Of a DNA stretch of 64,000 nt, positions 41,859 to 51,612 are shown one piece after another; position 1 is the first letter of the stretch; each line of letters opens with the position of its first letter. The stretch is from Marinobacter similis (GTDB lineage Bacteria > Pseudomonadota > Gammaproteobacteria > Pseudomonadales > Oleiphilaceae), in the NCBI RefSeq assembly GCF_000830985.1, contig NZ_CP007151.1, forward strand, positions 1,984,001 to 2,048,000. The letters run 5' to 3'. Below the pieces are notes generated by a model. It saw nothing but the letters and a program-made list of their open reading frames with translations, did not search any database and was not told where the DNA came from. A program made the translations under genes and the position numbers.

Positions 41859-42843
41859 ACATCGCCAGGAATTCCAGAGCTGGAATGGCGCGCCGATGAC
41901 AGCAGTAGGTCTTAAAGCCTTCGCCCCGGAAGCGTGATTTGGTGAATTCCAGGCCCTTGAAGTTGTACAGGAAGGTGCCTTTGTCATAGACCAGATGCAA
42001 CAGCTGTTTTAGCAGCCGGCTTTCCTGATGCTCGGTGGTGGCATCCAGCGATAAAGGAATTAGCCCCAGATCCAGAAAAGGAACGCCTTCGGCTTTGAAC
42101 ACTTCCATGGCATGCGCCATCAGGGTGTAGAAAATGCCCTGGCGGAAATCGGCGTTGGCGCGGGAAATATTGGGCACGTAACTGATGATTTCGTTGTTCT
42201 GGTAGATCGGATCAAAGTAGATGAATCCCACCGCCTTGCCGTCCTGGTAGGCATAGAAGTGACGCTCGTTCTCCCGATATGCCATCTCCATGGGCCGGAT
42301 CAGAAACCGGATTTCATTGCTCTTGCACTTGCGGGTGCGAATCCAGGCTTCGGAGATTTCCCGAGTATGGTCGTCGCTGAATCGTTCTTTTACCGTGATG
42401 TTGTTTTTCTCGGCCTGGTTCAGAGCAGTACGCAGGATCTGTTTCTTCTTGCCGGACAGCGACCAGGTCGCAAGATCGATACGGGATTCGCTGCCAAACT
42501 GGGTGCCGTACAGTCCAAAGCGAAGGTGCAGGACATCGACCACCGGCTTGGACACCTGCATGTAGCTGGCGTTCGGGAAGCGTTTGTGAAAGTGCTCAAG
42601 AATGAGGGCGAAGTGCTCCGGGGCACAGACCGGGTCAGACAGTACAAAGGTGCCTCCCCACTTGCGCATGTAGGCGATGTAGCCGACGCCGGGCACATCG
42701 AAGTACTGCATGCCGGGTTGCAGGGTGGAGAAGGACTGGGAATGAACCCCGTGCTTTTTCAGGTACCCCACCCGTTCAGTGAACGTGAACGTGTTGTCCG
42801 CCAGTTCACGCAGTCCGTCCAGTGCCAGGATCTGATCCGACAT
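41836..42843 (-). CDS. DUF2156 GNAT-fold protein (MprF C-domain-like)
   Basis: A 335-residue soluble protein related to the DUF2156 domain, the tandem GNAT fold that transfers lysine to phosphatidylglycerol in MprF. Signs: PGVGYIAYMRKWGGTFVLSDPVCAP near the start, RIDLATWSLSGKKKQILRTALNQAEKN, and the acceptor-side block VGFIYFDPIYQNNEIISYVPNISR. It has none of the membrane helices of MprF, so the lipid lysyltransferase reaction cannot be assumed. ATG 42843 is chosen because GGGGAG precedes it at seven bases; an in-frame ATG at 42858 is the alternative. It is 43 bases downstream of the methyltransferase gene on the same strand, a likely operon. Confidence 0.82.
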   Translation of the reverse strand: MSDQILALDGLRELADNTFTFTERVGYLKKHGVHSQSFSTLQPGMQYFDVPGVGYIAYMRKWGGTFVLSDPVCAPEHFALILEHFHKRFPNASYMQVSKPVVDVLHLRFGLYGTQFGSESRIDLATWSLSGKKKQILRTALNQAEKNNITVKERFSDDHTREISEAWIRTRKCKSNEIRFLIRPMEMAYRENERHFYAYQDGKAVGFIYFDPIYQNNEIISYVPNISRANADFRQGIFYTLMAHAMEVFKAEGVPFLDLGLIPLSLDATTEHQESRLLKQLLHLVYDKGTFLYNFKGLEFTKSRFRGEGFKTYCCHRRAIPALEFLAMFKLTRLI

Positions 42844-42886
42844 GTCATTGCTCCCCATGAGTTGAAGTGGTGGAAGGCTGGATCAA

Positions 42887-43540
42887 TCAGGCCTGTTTGC
42901 GCCCGAGAATGGACCAGTAGCAATCCATGTTCAGAAGCTTGAAGTGCTTCTTCTCGGTGACCTGAAGGCCCAGGCGCTGCATGTGCTCGGGGTAGTTGTA
43001 GATCTTGTGGAAGGCATTGTTGGCGAACAGCCAGAACGTGAACACCGCCATGTACCAATAGAGTTTCTTGAACAGGCGGGCCACCAGATTGCCGGTGGGG
43101 TAGCAAAAATCACCGACTACCACGCCGGCATCAGCTTTGCCGAGCCGGATCAGGTGCTCAAGCACACGCACCATCATGTTCTCGTCGAACACGTTCAGGA
43201 AGAAGTTGGCGACGACCAGGTCATACTGCTCAAACTCCTCCACCTTCATGATGTCGCTGTGAATTCGGCGAATTGTAAGCTGGGGAGCTTCCTTTTGCTG
43301 GGCTTCGGCAAACTTGCGCAGCATGGTTTCCGACAGGTCAACCACGGTGACGTCGGCGCCTAGCTCGGCAGCCCGGATGGCATCGCGGCCATGACCGACG
43401 CCGGCGAACAGGATGCGATCGCCCGGTTTAACGGTTTCGACATCCAGCATCGCGGTTTTGCACCGGTGAATGTTCTTGCCGCTGTAGAGGTTGCTCAGGA
43501 AATCGTAGACCGGACCAATGTACTTGTACTTGTCGCGCAT
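42887..43540 (-). CDS. Class I SAM-dependent methyltransferase
   Basis: 217 residues. The SAM-binding motif ILFAGVGHGRDAIRAAELGADVTVVDLS is followed by YDLVVANFFLNVF (motif post-II) and GVVVGDFCYPTGN. The region after it contains LARLFKKLYWYMAVFTFWLFANNAFHKIYN, hydrophobic and aromatic-rich, which suggests contact with membrane or a lipid-like substrate. The N terminus (KYKYIGPVYDFLSNLYSGKNI) resembles the UbiE/COQ5 and lipid methyltransferase group. Substrate unknown. It probably forms a two-gene operon with the DUF2156 gene downstream. Confidence 0.82.
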   Translation of the reverse strand: MRDKYKYIGPVYDFLSNLYSGKNIHRCKTAMLDVETVKPGDRILFAGVGHGRDAIRAAELGADVTVVDLSETMLRKFAEAQQKEAPQLTIRRIHSDIMKVEEFEQYDLVVANFFLNVFDENMMVRVLEHLIRLGKADAGVVVGDFCYPTGNLVARLFKKLYWYMAVFTFWLFANNAFHKIYNYPEHMQRLGLQVTEKKHFKLLNMDCYWSILGRKQA

Positions 43541-43715
43541 GATGACTGCCGCCTGTTCTTGTTCCTCAAAATGTTGTCACCGTTGTTGTCGTTATTGGCC
43601 TGACAGCCTGTCGGGAATTCGGTGATCAACGCCTGTCATAAGGAGCTTAGGGAACAGGTTGGCGGATTTATGTGCAGTAATGCGCATTTCTGGATACAAA
43701 AGATAACGCAATGCA

Positions 43716-43754
43716 ACACTCTGCAAACCATTTCATGGTTTGCGTTAGGAGTGT
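43716..43754 (-). terminator. Two-part hairpin after the REC-GGDEF-EAL gene
   Basis: Inner stem GCAAACCAT/ATGGTTTGC with a TTC loop and outer arms ACACTC/GAGTGT. On the minus strand it begins 8 bases after the stop at 43762 and is followed by a moderately T-rich stretch. It is probably the terminator of the kinase/regulator operon. Confidence 0.6.
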
Positions 43755-43761
43755 CGGACAA

Positions 43762-45947
43762 TCAGATGACGGGCTGGGTGGTAGCGGCTTTCACCGTGGG
43801 CTGGCCCAGGGTTCGGGAAATATGCACGGCAGGCCGTGCAGGCCCGTAAAAGAAGCCCTGAACCTGATGGCAGCCGAGGCTGCGCAGGTAGGACAGCTGT
43901 TCGTCGGTTTCAACACCCTCGGCCACGATTTTCAGTTTCAGACCGTGCGCCATGGCCACGATGGCGTTGACGATGCAGGCGCCGTCTTCGCCGCTGCGAA
44001 TGGCCTTGACGAAGGATTGATCAACCTTGAGGGTGTGGATGGGGAGTCGGTGCAGGTAGTTCAGGGAAGAGTAACCGGTGCCGAAGTCGTCAATGGCGAT
44101 CCGGACACTGAGGGCAGCCAGCTCCCGCAATTTCTGACTGATCTGTTCAAGGTCCTGCATGATCACGTTTTCGGTGATCTCAATCTCCAGATTCCCGGCC
44201 GGGAACTGGTGGGCCTGTACCCGCTCCATCAGCGTCTCGACAAACTTCGGGTGTTCAACCTGCACCGGCGAGAGATTCACGGCCAGGCGCAGATCCGGGT
44301 AGCCGGAGCGAATCCAGGCTCCTACGTCCTGGCAGGCCTGATCGAGCACCCGCTCGCTAAGTTGGCCAATCAGTCGGGTTTCTTCGGCCAGTGGCAGGAA
44401 ATCCCGCGGGTAGAGCAGTCCCCGCTCGGGATGCTGCCAGCGCACCAGCGCCTCCAGGCCAACGATCCGGTTGGTGGTTGAGCAGACCTGGGGCTGATAG
44501 AACACCCGCAGTTCGTCCCGTTCCAGGGCCAGTCGCAGATCCCGTTCCAGGTTGAGGCGATTCGCGGAATCGATGCTCATGGACTCGGAGAAGAAGCGGT
44601 AGCCGTCTTTGCCTTTGGCTTTCACGTGATACATGGCGATGTCAGCGTTCTGGATCAGTTGATCCATGCTTTCGCCGGCATCCGGGTAAATCGCAATGCC
44701 GATACTCACGCCCACGAATACTTCGTGCTCGCCAAGCTGAAACGGTGCCCGCAGGGCTTTGATCAGCTTCTTGGCGATAAGCCGCGCATCCTCATGGGTG
44801 TGGATCGACGGCAACAGCAGGGTAAATTCGTCGCCGCCAAAACGGGACAGGGTATCGCCCTTGCGCAAACAGCCTTCTAGCCGATGGGTCACTGCCTGGA
44901 GCAGTCGGTCGCCCATGGCATGTCCTAGGGTATCGTTCACCACCTTGAAGCGATCAAGATCGAGGAACATGACGGCCAACTTCTGGCGCTGCGCCGGGCC
45001 TGGGTTATTGCCAGCTCCAGCCGGTCCTTGAACAGGGCCCGATTGGGCAGGCGGGTCAGCAGATCGTGGTAGGCCTGGAAATTGATGAATGCTTCGGCTT
45101 CCTTACGCTCGGTGACATCCCGCGCGGTGCCGTAATAACGCGCCGATTTGCCGCTGCCGCCGCCGCGGGTGGCATCTGAGTGCGGCCAGGTTTGCGGGTC
45201 GATCGGGAACGCGGTGATTTCGAAGTGTCGGGTCGCGCGTCGACTGCCCCGAGTCTTCAGCCTGACTTCAAGGGTTCTGGGATTGTCAGCCGAGATGTTG
45301 GGGCCGTTCAGGGCATACATGCCCCGGGCGATATCCCGGTCATCCAGAATATGCCGGAAGTGCCGGTCACACAGTTCACCGGGCTGATAGCCCAGGAGGC
45401 TCTCAACTTTGCTGTTCACAAAGCAGAAGCGGCCGTTATCGTCGAGCATGAACACGATGTCAGGTGAGCTGTTGACGATGTAGCGGTGCAGGGCTTCGGA
45501 TTTTTCCAGTCGCAGCTGGACATGCTCGTGCGCCTTGAGCAGGCTTTGCTTGCTGGTGACACTGGCGACCGTGGCCAGCAGTTCATCGGGGTCAAAGGGT
45601 TTGCGGATATAGTCCAGCGCGCCACGCCGGAGTGCGCGACTGACCGCGCTGAATGAGCTTTCACCACTTACCACAATGGCGCCACATTCCGGCTGCACAT
45701 TGGTCAGGTGAGCCATGACATCGAATCCGTCCACCTCGGGCATCCGCAAATCGAGCAGTGCCAGGTCAAACCTTTGCGCATCAATAAGAGCACAGGCCTT
45801 TTTGCCACCGTGGGCCTCGGTGACCTCGTAGCCGCTAGATCGCAGCAGCTTTGCGAGGGTATCAAGCAGGCGCGGTTCGTCATCCACCACCAGAATGCGG
45901 GCTGTTAACCCGTTACTGAAATGCTGTGCAGTGACTTCAGGTGCCAT
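43762..45947 (-). CDS. REC-PAS-GGDEF-EAL response regulator (frameshifted in this sequence)
   Basis: Cytosolic response regulator with c-di-GMP output. Residues about 13-125 form a REC domain with phospho-acceptor Asp in ALLDLRMPEVDG; then a PAS domain (VNSSPDIVFMLDDNGRFCFVN), GGDEF with intact motif FGGDEFTLLL, and EAL with LEALVRW, LEIEITEN, IDDFGTGYSSL, KVDQSFV and AEGVETDEQ all in place. Both cyclase and phosphodiesterase look competent. The break near 44985 is between PAS and GGDEF: minus-strand AGCGCCAGAAG should read AGCGCCCAGAAG, giving QKLAVMFLDLDRFKVVND. Repaired length about 728. It starts 24 bases after the upstream histidine kinase. Confidence 0.92.
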
Positions 45948-45971
45948 CGGTCTGTGTCCGTTATTTCTGCG

Positions 45972-47970
45972 TCAGTCGGTCTGGTTTTTAGTTTCACTGG
46001 CCGCCGGCAGCAATATCCTGAAGGTGGTGCCTTCGTGCCCCGTGCGACAAGCTATGATGCCCTCCATGTCATCAATAAGCTGTTTTACAATACTCAGGCC
46101 CAATCCACTGTGGCCGTTCCCTTTCGTTGTTGCTACCGGTGAAAACAGGCAAGCCCGAACCTGATCCGGGATTCCTCCGCCGGTGTCGGTAATCTCCAGT
46201 TCCACCCAGGCGCGATTGTTCTGCCAGACTGGAGCAGCGGTGCGTAATAGCACCTCGCCGCCCTGTTCGGGCAGGCTTTCGGCTGCATTGCGCACCAGGT
46301 TTATGACAATCTGGCGAAGCGGCGCAGCATCTGAGGTCAGCGTGGTTGGATGGTCACAAAGTAGCACGCTGAGCGAACTGTGACCGTCGGAAAACAGACT
46401 GTCTTCAAGAATGCGTGACAAATCCTTGAGCTCGGCATTGAGCTCGATGCTGCCGGTGTCCTCCGGTGCATTTTCGCTGCGGCTCATGTTCAGCAAAAGG
46501 TCGCCAGCGCGATCCAGCTCGTCCCGAATGATGTCCAGTTCCTGCTGAACCTCGGTATCGTCCAGTCGGTTTCGGAGCTGGTAGATGTATTGCCGGATGA
46601 TGGTCAGCGGGTTGCTGACTTCGTGAATCTGCGAGCGCAGGTGCTGTCGCGCCAGCTCTTGTTGAATTTCGTCTGGCTGGTTGGTGTCCTGGGGTTCTGG
46701 TGCCGGCTCAGCCAGGCTAGCTGACAGTTGGCGGGTGAACAGCAGTGCCAACTCGGTAGTGGTCTTTAGATTTGCGTTATCGGTACCCAGCGCAAATATC
46801 CCGGGGCATTCATTGCCGGTAACTACCGGCACAGCGAGTAGTGAAGGGGTGCGCAGGAGCGACAGCAGCTGTCGATCCAGTACGGTTGGTGTGCGAGTGC
46901 CCAGGCTGACCGGTTGGCCCGTTGTGAAAGCTTCGGTAAGGACGCTGCCGCCGGGTTGCGCCGACAGGGCAAACTGAGGGGTGTCTCCAGCGGTGCCCGA
47001 CAACAGCATCAGGCTGTCCTCAGTGTGGCCGAAGCAGAGCGCTGGAAGCCCGGTAATCAGCGTCAGACTGTTCACCGTTTCTGCCAGCACCTGTTGCGTT
47101 GGGCCCTGCAGGTCGGCCAGCCCCAGAGCCTGGCTGGCAATGGCCTGCTGCAGAATGGTCTGTTTCAGTTTCCGGGTGGCACTTTCGCCGCTATAGTCGT
47201 CATCCAGAGGAATGCCCATGGAGGCCGCCATGCTCGAAACTTCATTGGCGATCCGGCGGTTGATTTCCCGGGTGAGTTCTTCATTCAGGCCAAAAACCGT
47301 CGTTGCCGCTGCAATGCCGGCGGAATCTGAAAGAGCAAGACGAGTGGCAAGGCTGATCAGCTTGACCAGGTGGCTGGCATCCCGGAGTTCATTTGGAAGT
47401 GCCTGCTGGTAGCGCATGGCATCGGCGGCCATGGCGCCCAGTCCCCAGGTGGTCACTAATTCAGCGGCTACCTCGGGTTGGTGACTGACGTAGTATTCCT
47501 GCGCTTCCGGGGCTGGCGTTTTCAGTGCGATCAGCTCGCCGATATTATGCAGCATGCCGAGCATGAAGCTTCGTCCGGCTCCTGGTATCGGGTCAGGGTG
47601 GCCAGCGCCCGAGCCGTCAGTGCTGTGGTCAGCGAGTGTCGCCAGAAGTCGCGGAGCTGCTGCCACTCGTCACCGCCCAGTTCGAACAGCAGCTGGCGCA
47701 GCGCGGCAGTCAAGAGCAGGGTATGGAAGCGGCGGATACCGAGTCGGAGCAGAGCCTGCTCGACAGATTTGATGGGGCTTCGGGTCGGTAAAGAGGGGAA
47801 TTGACCAGTGCCAGGACCCGTGCAACCAATGCAGTGTCGACAGATACGATTTCGCTGATAGTGCGGTAGCTTTCTTCTTGCTGGCAGGCTTCGAGCGCCC
47901 GAAGGGTAACCTCCGGAATACTTGGTAACTGAAGATCAGGAGCTAAATCCATGAAGCCTGTCCGCCCCAT
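45972..47970 (-). CDS. HDOD-sensor histidine kinase (two frameshifts in this sequence)
   Basis: Cytosolic kinase with an N-terminal HDOD domain (LPSIPEVTLRALEAC, SVDTALVARVLALVNSPLYRP, MLGMLHNIGELIAL), a middle sensor-like region, then HisKA with His in QIHEVSNPLTIIRQ and HATPase (LVRNAAESLP, DTGGGIPDQV, GHSGLGLSIVKQL). Two breaks need one base each. Near 47783 minus-strand GCCCCATCAAA becomes GCCCCCATCAAA, giving EAPIKSVEQALLRLGIRRFHTLL; near 47569 GACGAAGCTTC becomes GACGAAGGCTTC, giving EPDEGSFMLGMLHN. Repaired length about 666. No membrane segment, so the signal is internal. It is very probably the partner of the downstream REC-GGDEF-EAL protein. Confidence 0.9.
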
Positions 47971-48174
47971 TCGTAATTAGTTTTTGGTTATTCAATTGGT
48001 TGTCGACGGCATTTTTGGTTCTTGTTTTGGTTTTGGAGCTTAGACAATTACCCGTCGTTATTAAATACTTATTGTTGTTTTTTTAAACAGAATAATATCT
48101 GTCGCGTGATATGTGTAGACTTTTTACAGGTTTCAGCGTGCGAATGCTAACATGTAGCGAACAGATTTCTGGTC
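47971..48174. promoter_or_regulatory. AT-rich divergent intergenic region
   Basis: About 200 bases separate the divergent kinase operon and the MinD-like ATPase gene. It is far more AT-rich than its surroundings, with long T tracts near 48075-48090 and TAATAT-type hexamers near 48091. Divergent promoters for both units are expected here; no single -35/-10 pair stands out. Confidence 0.5.
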
Positions 48175-49497
48175 ATGCCTGTAAAAGAGTTAGCAAAAAA
48201 AGAGCCAGCAAAGCAGATGCCGAACCAACACAGAACAATAGCAATTACCGGCGGCAAAGGCGGTGTGGGTAAAACGTCGGTTGCACTTAACCTGGCGTTG
48301 ACCCTGGCGCGGCAGGATAAACGCGTGCTCTTGTTGGATGGCGATACGGACCTGGCCAACGTCAGCATCATGGTGGGGATGTACCCCAAGCAAACTCTGG
48401 CGAACGTGATCGCCGGTGAGTGTCGTCTGCAGGACACATTGCTGGAGACGGATTACGGCCTGCATATTGTGCCGGGGGCCTCGGGTGTCCAGGAATGCAT
48501 GGATATGGGGCCGACTGACAGCTTACGGATTCTGCGGGCCCTGTCTCAGCTTGAAAGCCAGTACGATTACGTCATCACCGATACGGCGGCCGGTCTGCAA
48601 GCGCCCAGCCTACATATGATCGCGTCTGCTGAGCTTGCCTGTATTGTCGTTACCCCGGATCCCGCGTCTTTGACCGATGCTTTTTCGTTAATCAAGGTTA
48701 TCCGGCGTCGTGGCTATAAACGGGTGCCCAGCGTGTTGGTGAATATGGCCCAGGGCGCCAGCCAGGCACGTTCGGTATTTCAGCGTTTAGATAGCGCGGC
48801 CCAGCGTCACCTGGGCTTGTCCCTCCACTATATGGGCGGCATCTGGCGTGACGAAACCCTCAGGCAATCGGTTCTGAATCAGAAGCCAGTGGCCCTGCTG
48901 CCGGTGGCCGATCCTTCCTGTCGCCAGTTCCATACCCTGGCCGACATGCTCAATGTCCGCCTTGCCCAGTTGCCGCCCAGGAAGGCTGGCATAGCTGCCT
49001 ATTGGCATCGGGTGTCGCGCCAGCAATCGGAAGCAACGCAGGCCTCGGCGAAATCGACTGCGCAGGCCAGCCCAAAGGACCGTTGTCTTCAGGCGGTGAG
49101 TGAGTTGGAGTCGGTATTGGTTCAAACTCCTGACAACGCCATGCTACGTTATGAAGCATTCACCCGGCTTTTTGCACTGCTGGGGCGCGCACCTGACAGT
49201 GACACCATCGAAATTATTCAAACTGGTCTCGGCTCTCTTGAATGGGAAAAGTTGAACGAGGAGCATCGACAGCACCTGGCTGCCCACCTCCGCCACTTAG
49301 CCGACCAGATCGTGTCGACTGCACCCCCAACATCGACGCCCGCACCGGAAGAAAACGAGCAGACAGATCCGGTTTACGACCGGGTCAGCTTCGGTGAGCA
49401 GGAGCGTCTGGTGCGGGCTCTGCGGGAACAGCCTGCGGAAATTTCCCTGGATGAGCTGCTGCGCTCCCTGGCCGGAAACGGTCGCAATCAGTCCTGA
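48175..49497 (+). CDS. MinD/FleN-like P-loop ATPase with C-terminal extension
   Basis: ParA/MinD superfamily ATPase. The deviant Walker A reads ITGGKGGVGKTSVALN, Walker A' VLLLDGDTDLANVSIM, Walker B YVITDTAAGL. It resembles FleN/FlhG (cell-pole flagellar number control) in these motifs and in the mid-domain SFSLIKVIRRRGYKRVPSVLVN-type region, though the start of a FleN-typical regulatory context (flhF, fliA) is absent. After about residue 265 comes a 175-residue extension, Ala/Ser/Gln-rich then helical, unlike FleN; no membrane-targeting helix is seen. 440 residues. ATG 48217 is an alternative start. It is divergent from an HDOD kinase / c-di-GMP regulator pair. Confidence 0.85.
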   Translation: MPVKELAKKEPAKQMPNQHRTIAITGGKGGVGKTSVALNLALTLARQDKRVLLLDGDTDLANVSIMVGMYPKQTLANVIAGECRLQDTLLETDYGLHIVPGASGVQECMDMGPTDSLRILRALSQLESQYDYVITDTAAGLQAPSLHMIASAELACIVVTPDPASLTDAFSLIKVIRRRGYKRVPSVLVNMAQGASQARSVFQRLDSAAQRHLGLSLHYMGGIWRDETLRQSVLNQKPVALLPVADPSCRQFHTLADMLNVRLAQLPPRKAGIAAYWHRVSRQQSEATQASAKSTAQASPKDRCLQAVSELESVLVQTPDNAMLRYEAFTRLFALLGRAPDSDTIEIIQTGLGSLEWEKLNEEHRQHLAAHLRHLADQIVSTAPPTSTPAPEENEQTDPVYDRVSFGEQERLVRALREQPAEISLDELLRSLAGNGRNQS

Positions 49498-49728
49498 GAT
49501 CAGGGTTAATACCTGCCCCTTTTTTGGTCATTTCTTTTACTCTTTTTGTAGAGTAATTTTGCAGTGTGTCACCGCACTGTAACCCTGGTTGTGTGAAAAT
49601 CAATCACCGTAGACGATCGTGGCCCGCAAAATGCAGTGAATCTTTCCTGCGCATTTCATTAACAGATTTCCCGCCGACAGGCTGTTAGAGCGGCTGTAGA
49701 TATAGGTTACAGAGAAGGAGTTCTTCCA

Positions 49729-51266
49729 ATGGCAACATCGCATTTGAATACCGGAGAGTCGTCGTCCAAGGTTCTTGCACAGCTCCGTGGCAAACATGTC
49801 CTGATTACCGGAACAACCGGGTTTCTGGGCAAGGTTGTACTTGAGAAACTGATTCGGACGGTTCCGGATATCGGCGGTATTCACCTGCTGGTCCGGGGCA
49901 ACAAGCGGCACCCGGAGGCGCGTGCAAGATTCCTCGATGAAATTGCGACCTCATCCGTATTCGAGCGCCTGCGCGCTGACGACAACGAGGCTTTCGAAGC
50001 GTTCGTGGAAGAGCGCGTGCACTGCGTGACTGGGGAAGTGACGGAGCCGATGTTCGGGTTGCCGGTTAAACAATTCCAGGCCCTGGCCAATCGCGTCGAT
50101 GCCGTGATCAACTCCGCCGCCAGCGTGAACTTCCGGGAGGAGCTGGATAAGGCCCTGGCGATCAACACCCGCTGTCTCGATAACATCGCCGAGCTGGCAC
50201 GCCAGAACAGCAGGCTGGCGGTTCTGCAGGTCTCGACCTGTTACGTCAATGGCATGAACTCCGGGCACGTATCCGAAGCGGTGATCAAGCCGGCGGGTGA
50301 GGCCCTGCCGCGCAGTGTCGATGGCCACTACGAGATTGATGAACTGGTGCGTTTGCTGGACGACAAGATTGCCGACGTGCGTTCGCGTTATTCCGGTAAG
50401 GCCCTGGAGAAGAAGCTGGTGGATCTGGGTATCCAGGAAGCCAACCGCTACGGCTGGAGCGATACCTATACCTTCACCAAATGGTTGGGCGAACAGCTGT
50501 TGATGAAGGCGCTGGCTGGTCGTTCCCTCACAATTGTCCGTCCCTCCATTATCGAAAGCGCCCTGGAAGAGCCCGCTCCCGGCTGGATTGAAGGAGTTAA
50601 GGTGGCGGATGCCATCATCTTGCCTATGCGCGGGAGAAAGTGACCCTGTTCCCCGGCAAACGCTCTGGTGTAATTGATGTCATTCCGGTGGATCTGGTGG
50701 CCAACAGCATAATTCTGTCACTGGCCGAGGCCCTGTCAGAGCCCGCTGACCACCGCATTTACCAATGCTGTAGCGGTAGCAGCAACCCAATCTCGCTTGG
50801 TGAATTCATCGATCATCTGATGGTCGAGGCCAAGGCCAGTTACGCGGATTATGATCAGTTGTTCTACCGTCGGCCCACCAAGCCGTTCGTTGCGGTGAAT
50901 CGGAAACTGTTCGATGCCGTGGTTGGTGGTGTGCGCATCCCGTTGAGTTTCACCAGCCGGATCATCAAGTTGCTGGGCCATAATCGGGAGTTGAAGGTGC
51001 TGAGGAATCTGGATACCACGCGCTCGCTGGCCACGATTTTTGGTTTCTACACGGCGCCGGATTACGTCTTCCAGAACGATGGTCTGTTGGCCCTGTCGTC
51101 ACGGATGGGCGGACTTGATCGAGTGTTGTTCCCGGTAGATGCCCGTCAGATCGACTGGAGTGTCTACCTGCGCAAGATCCATCTGGCCGGCCTGAACCGC
51201 TACGCGTTGAAAGAGCGCAAGCTGTACAGTCTACGGTCTGCTAAAACCCGCAAGAAAGCGGCGTAA
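49729..51266 (+). CDS. Fatty acyl-CoA/ACP reductase, alcohol-forming (frameshifted in this sequence)
   Basis: NADPH-dependent four-electron reductase that turns acyl-CoA into fatty alcohol, the first step of wax ester synthesis in Marinobacter. The Rossmann motif TGTTGFLGK is at residues 27-35, the catalytic YTFTK at Tyr247/Lys251, followed by a FAR_C-type C-terminal domain. From memory it is very similar over its length to the roughly 513-residue reductase of M. hydrocarbonoclasticus VT8 (Maqu_2507), down to the TRKKAA end. The break at 50622 (CTTGCCTATG should be CTTGGCCTATG) gives DAIILAYAREKVTLFPGK; repaired length about 512. ATG 49729 has AGAAGGAG upstream. Confidence 0.95.
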
Positions 51267-51612
51267 TACCAGACCAATCGCGGGCCGGCAGGTTGGGTCG
51301 GTCCGCGTGTTCCCTCCTTACCTATCCTCGTTGTTCGTCGGCGTCAGCCGAGTTTGCGAACAGTCTTGTTCTGTCTATTCTTAAGGATGTTTCTCGTTCA
51401 GCGGGGGCTGTCCGCCGCGTGTCTGTGGTGGCTCGCGACAGTTAATAGGTATCTGCGTCAAAAGTTCAGACACATTAGGACGTTAGTCTAATTAATTGTT
51501 CAGTCGCACCCATGTTGTACTACAGACATTCGTCGTATTCAGGCCCGAGCTGGCCGCACCGCTCTTTTTTCCACATCGACAATGACAAAAGACTCTGAAA
51601 AGGGGGAGCACC
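51267..51612. other. 346-base intergenic region upstream of acs
   Basis: No credible coding frame. A GC-rich hairpin (about 51279-51309, CGCGGGCCG pairing with CGGTCCGCG with one G-T wobble) lies just after the reductase gene and may terminate it weakly, as no T run follows. The rest turns AT-rich around 51480-51510 (TTAGTCTAATTAATTG), where a promoter for acs is likely. AAGGGGGAG before ATG 51613 is the ribosome site. Confidence 0.5.
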
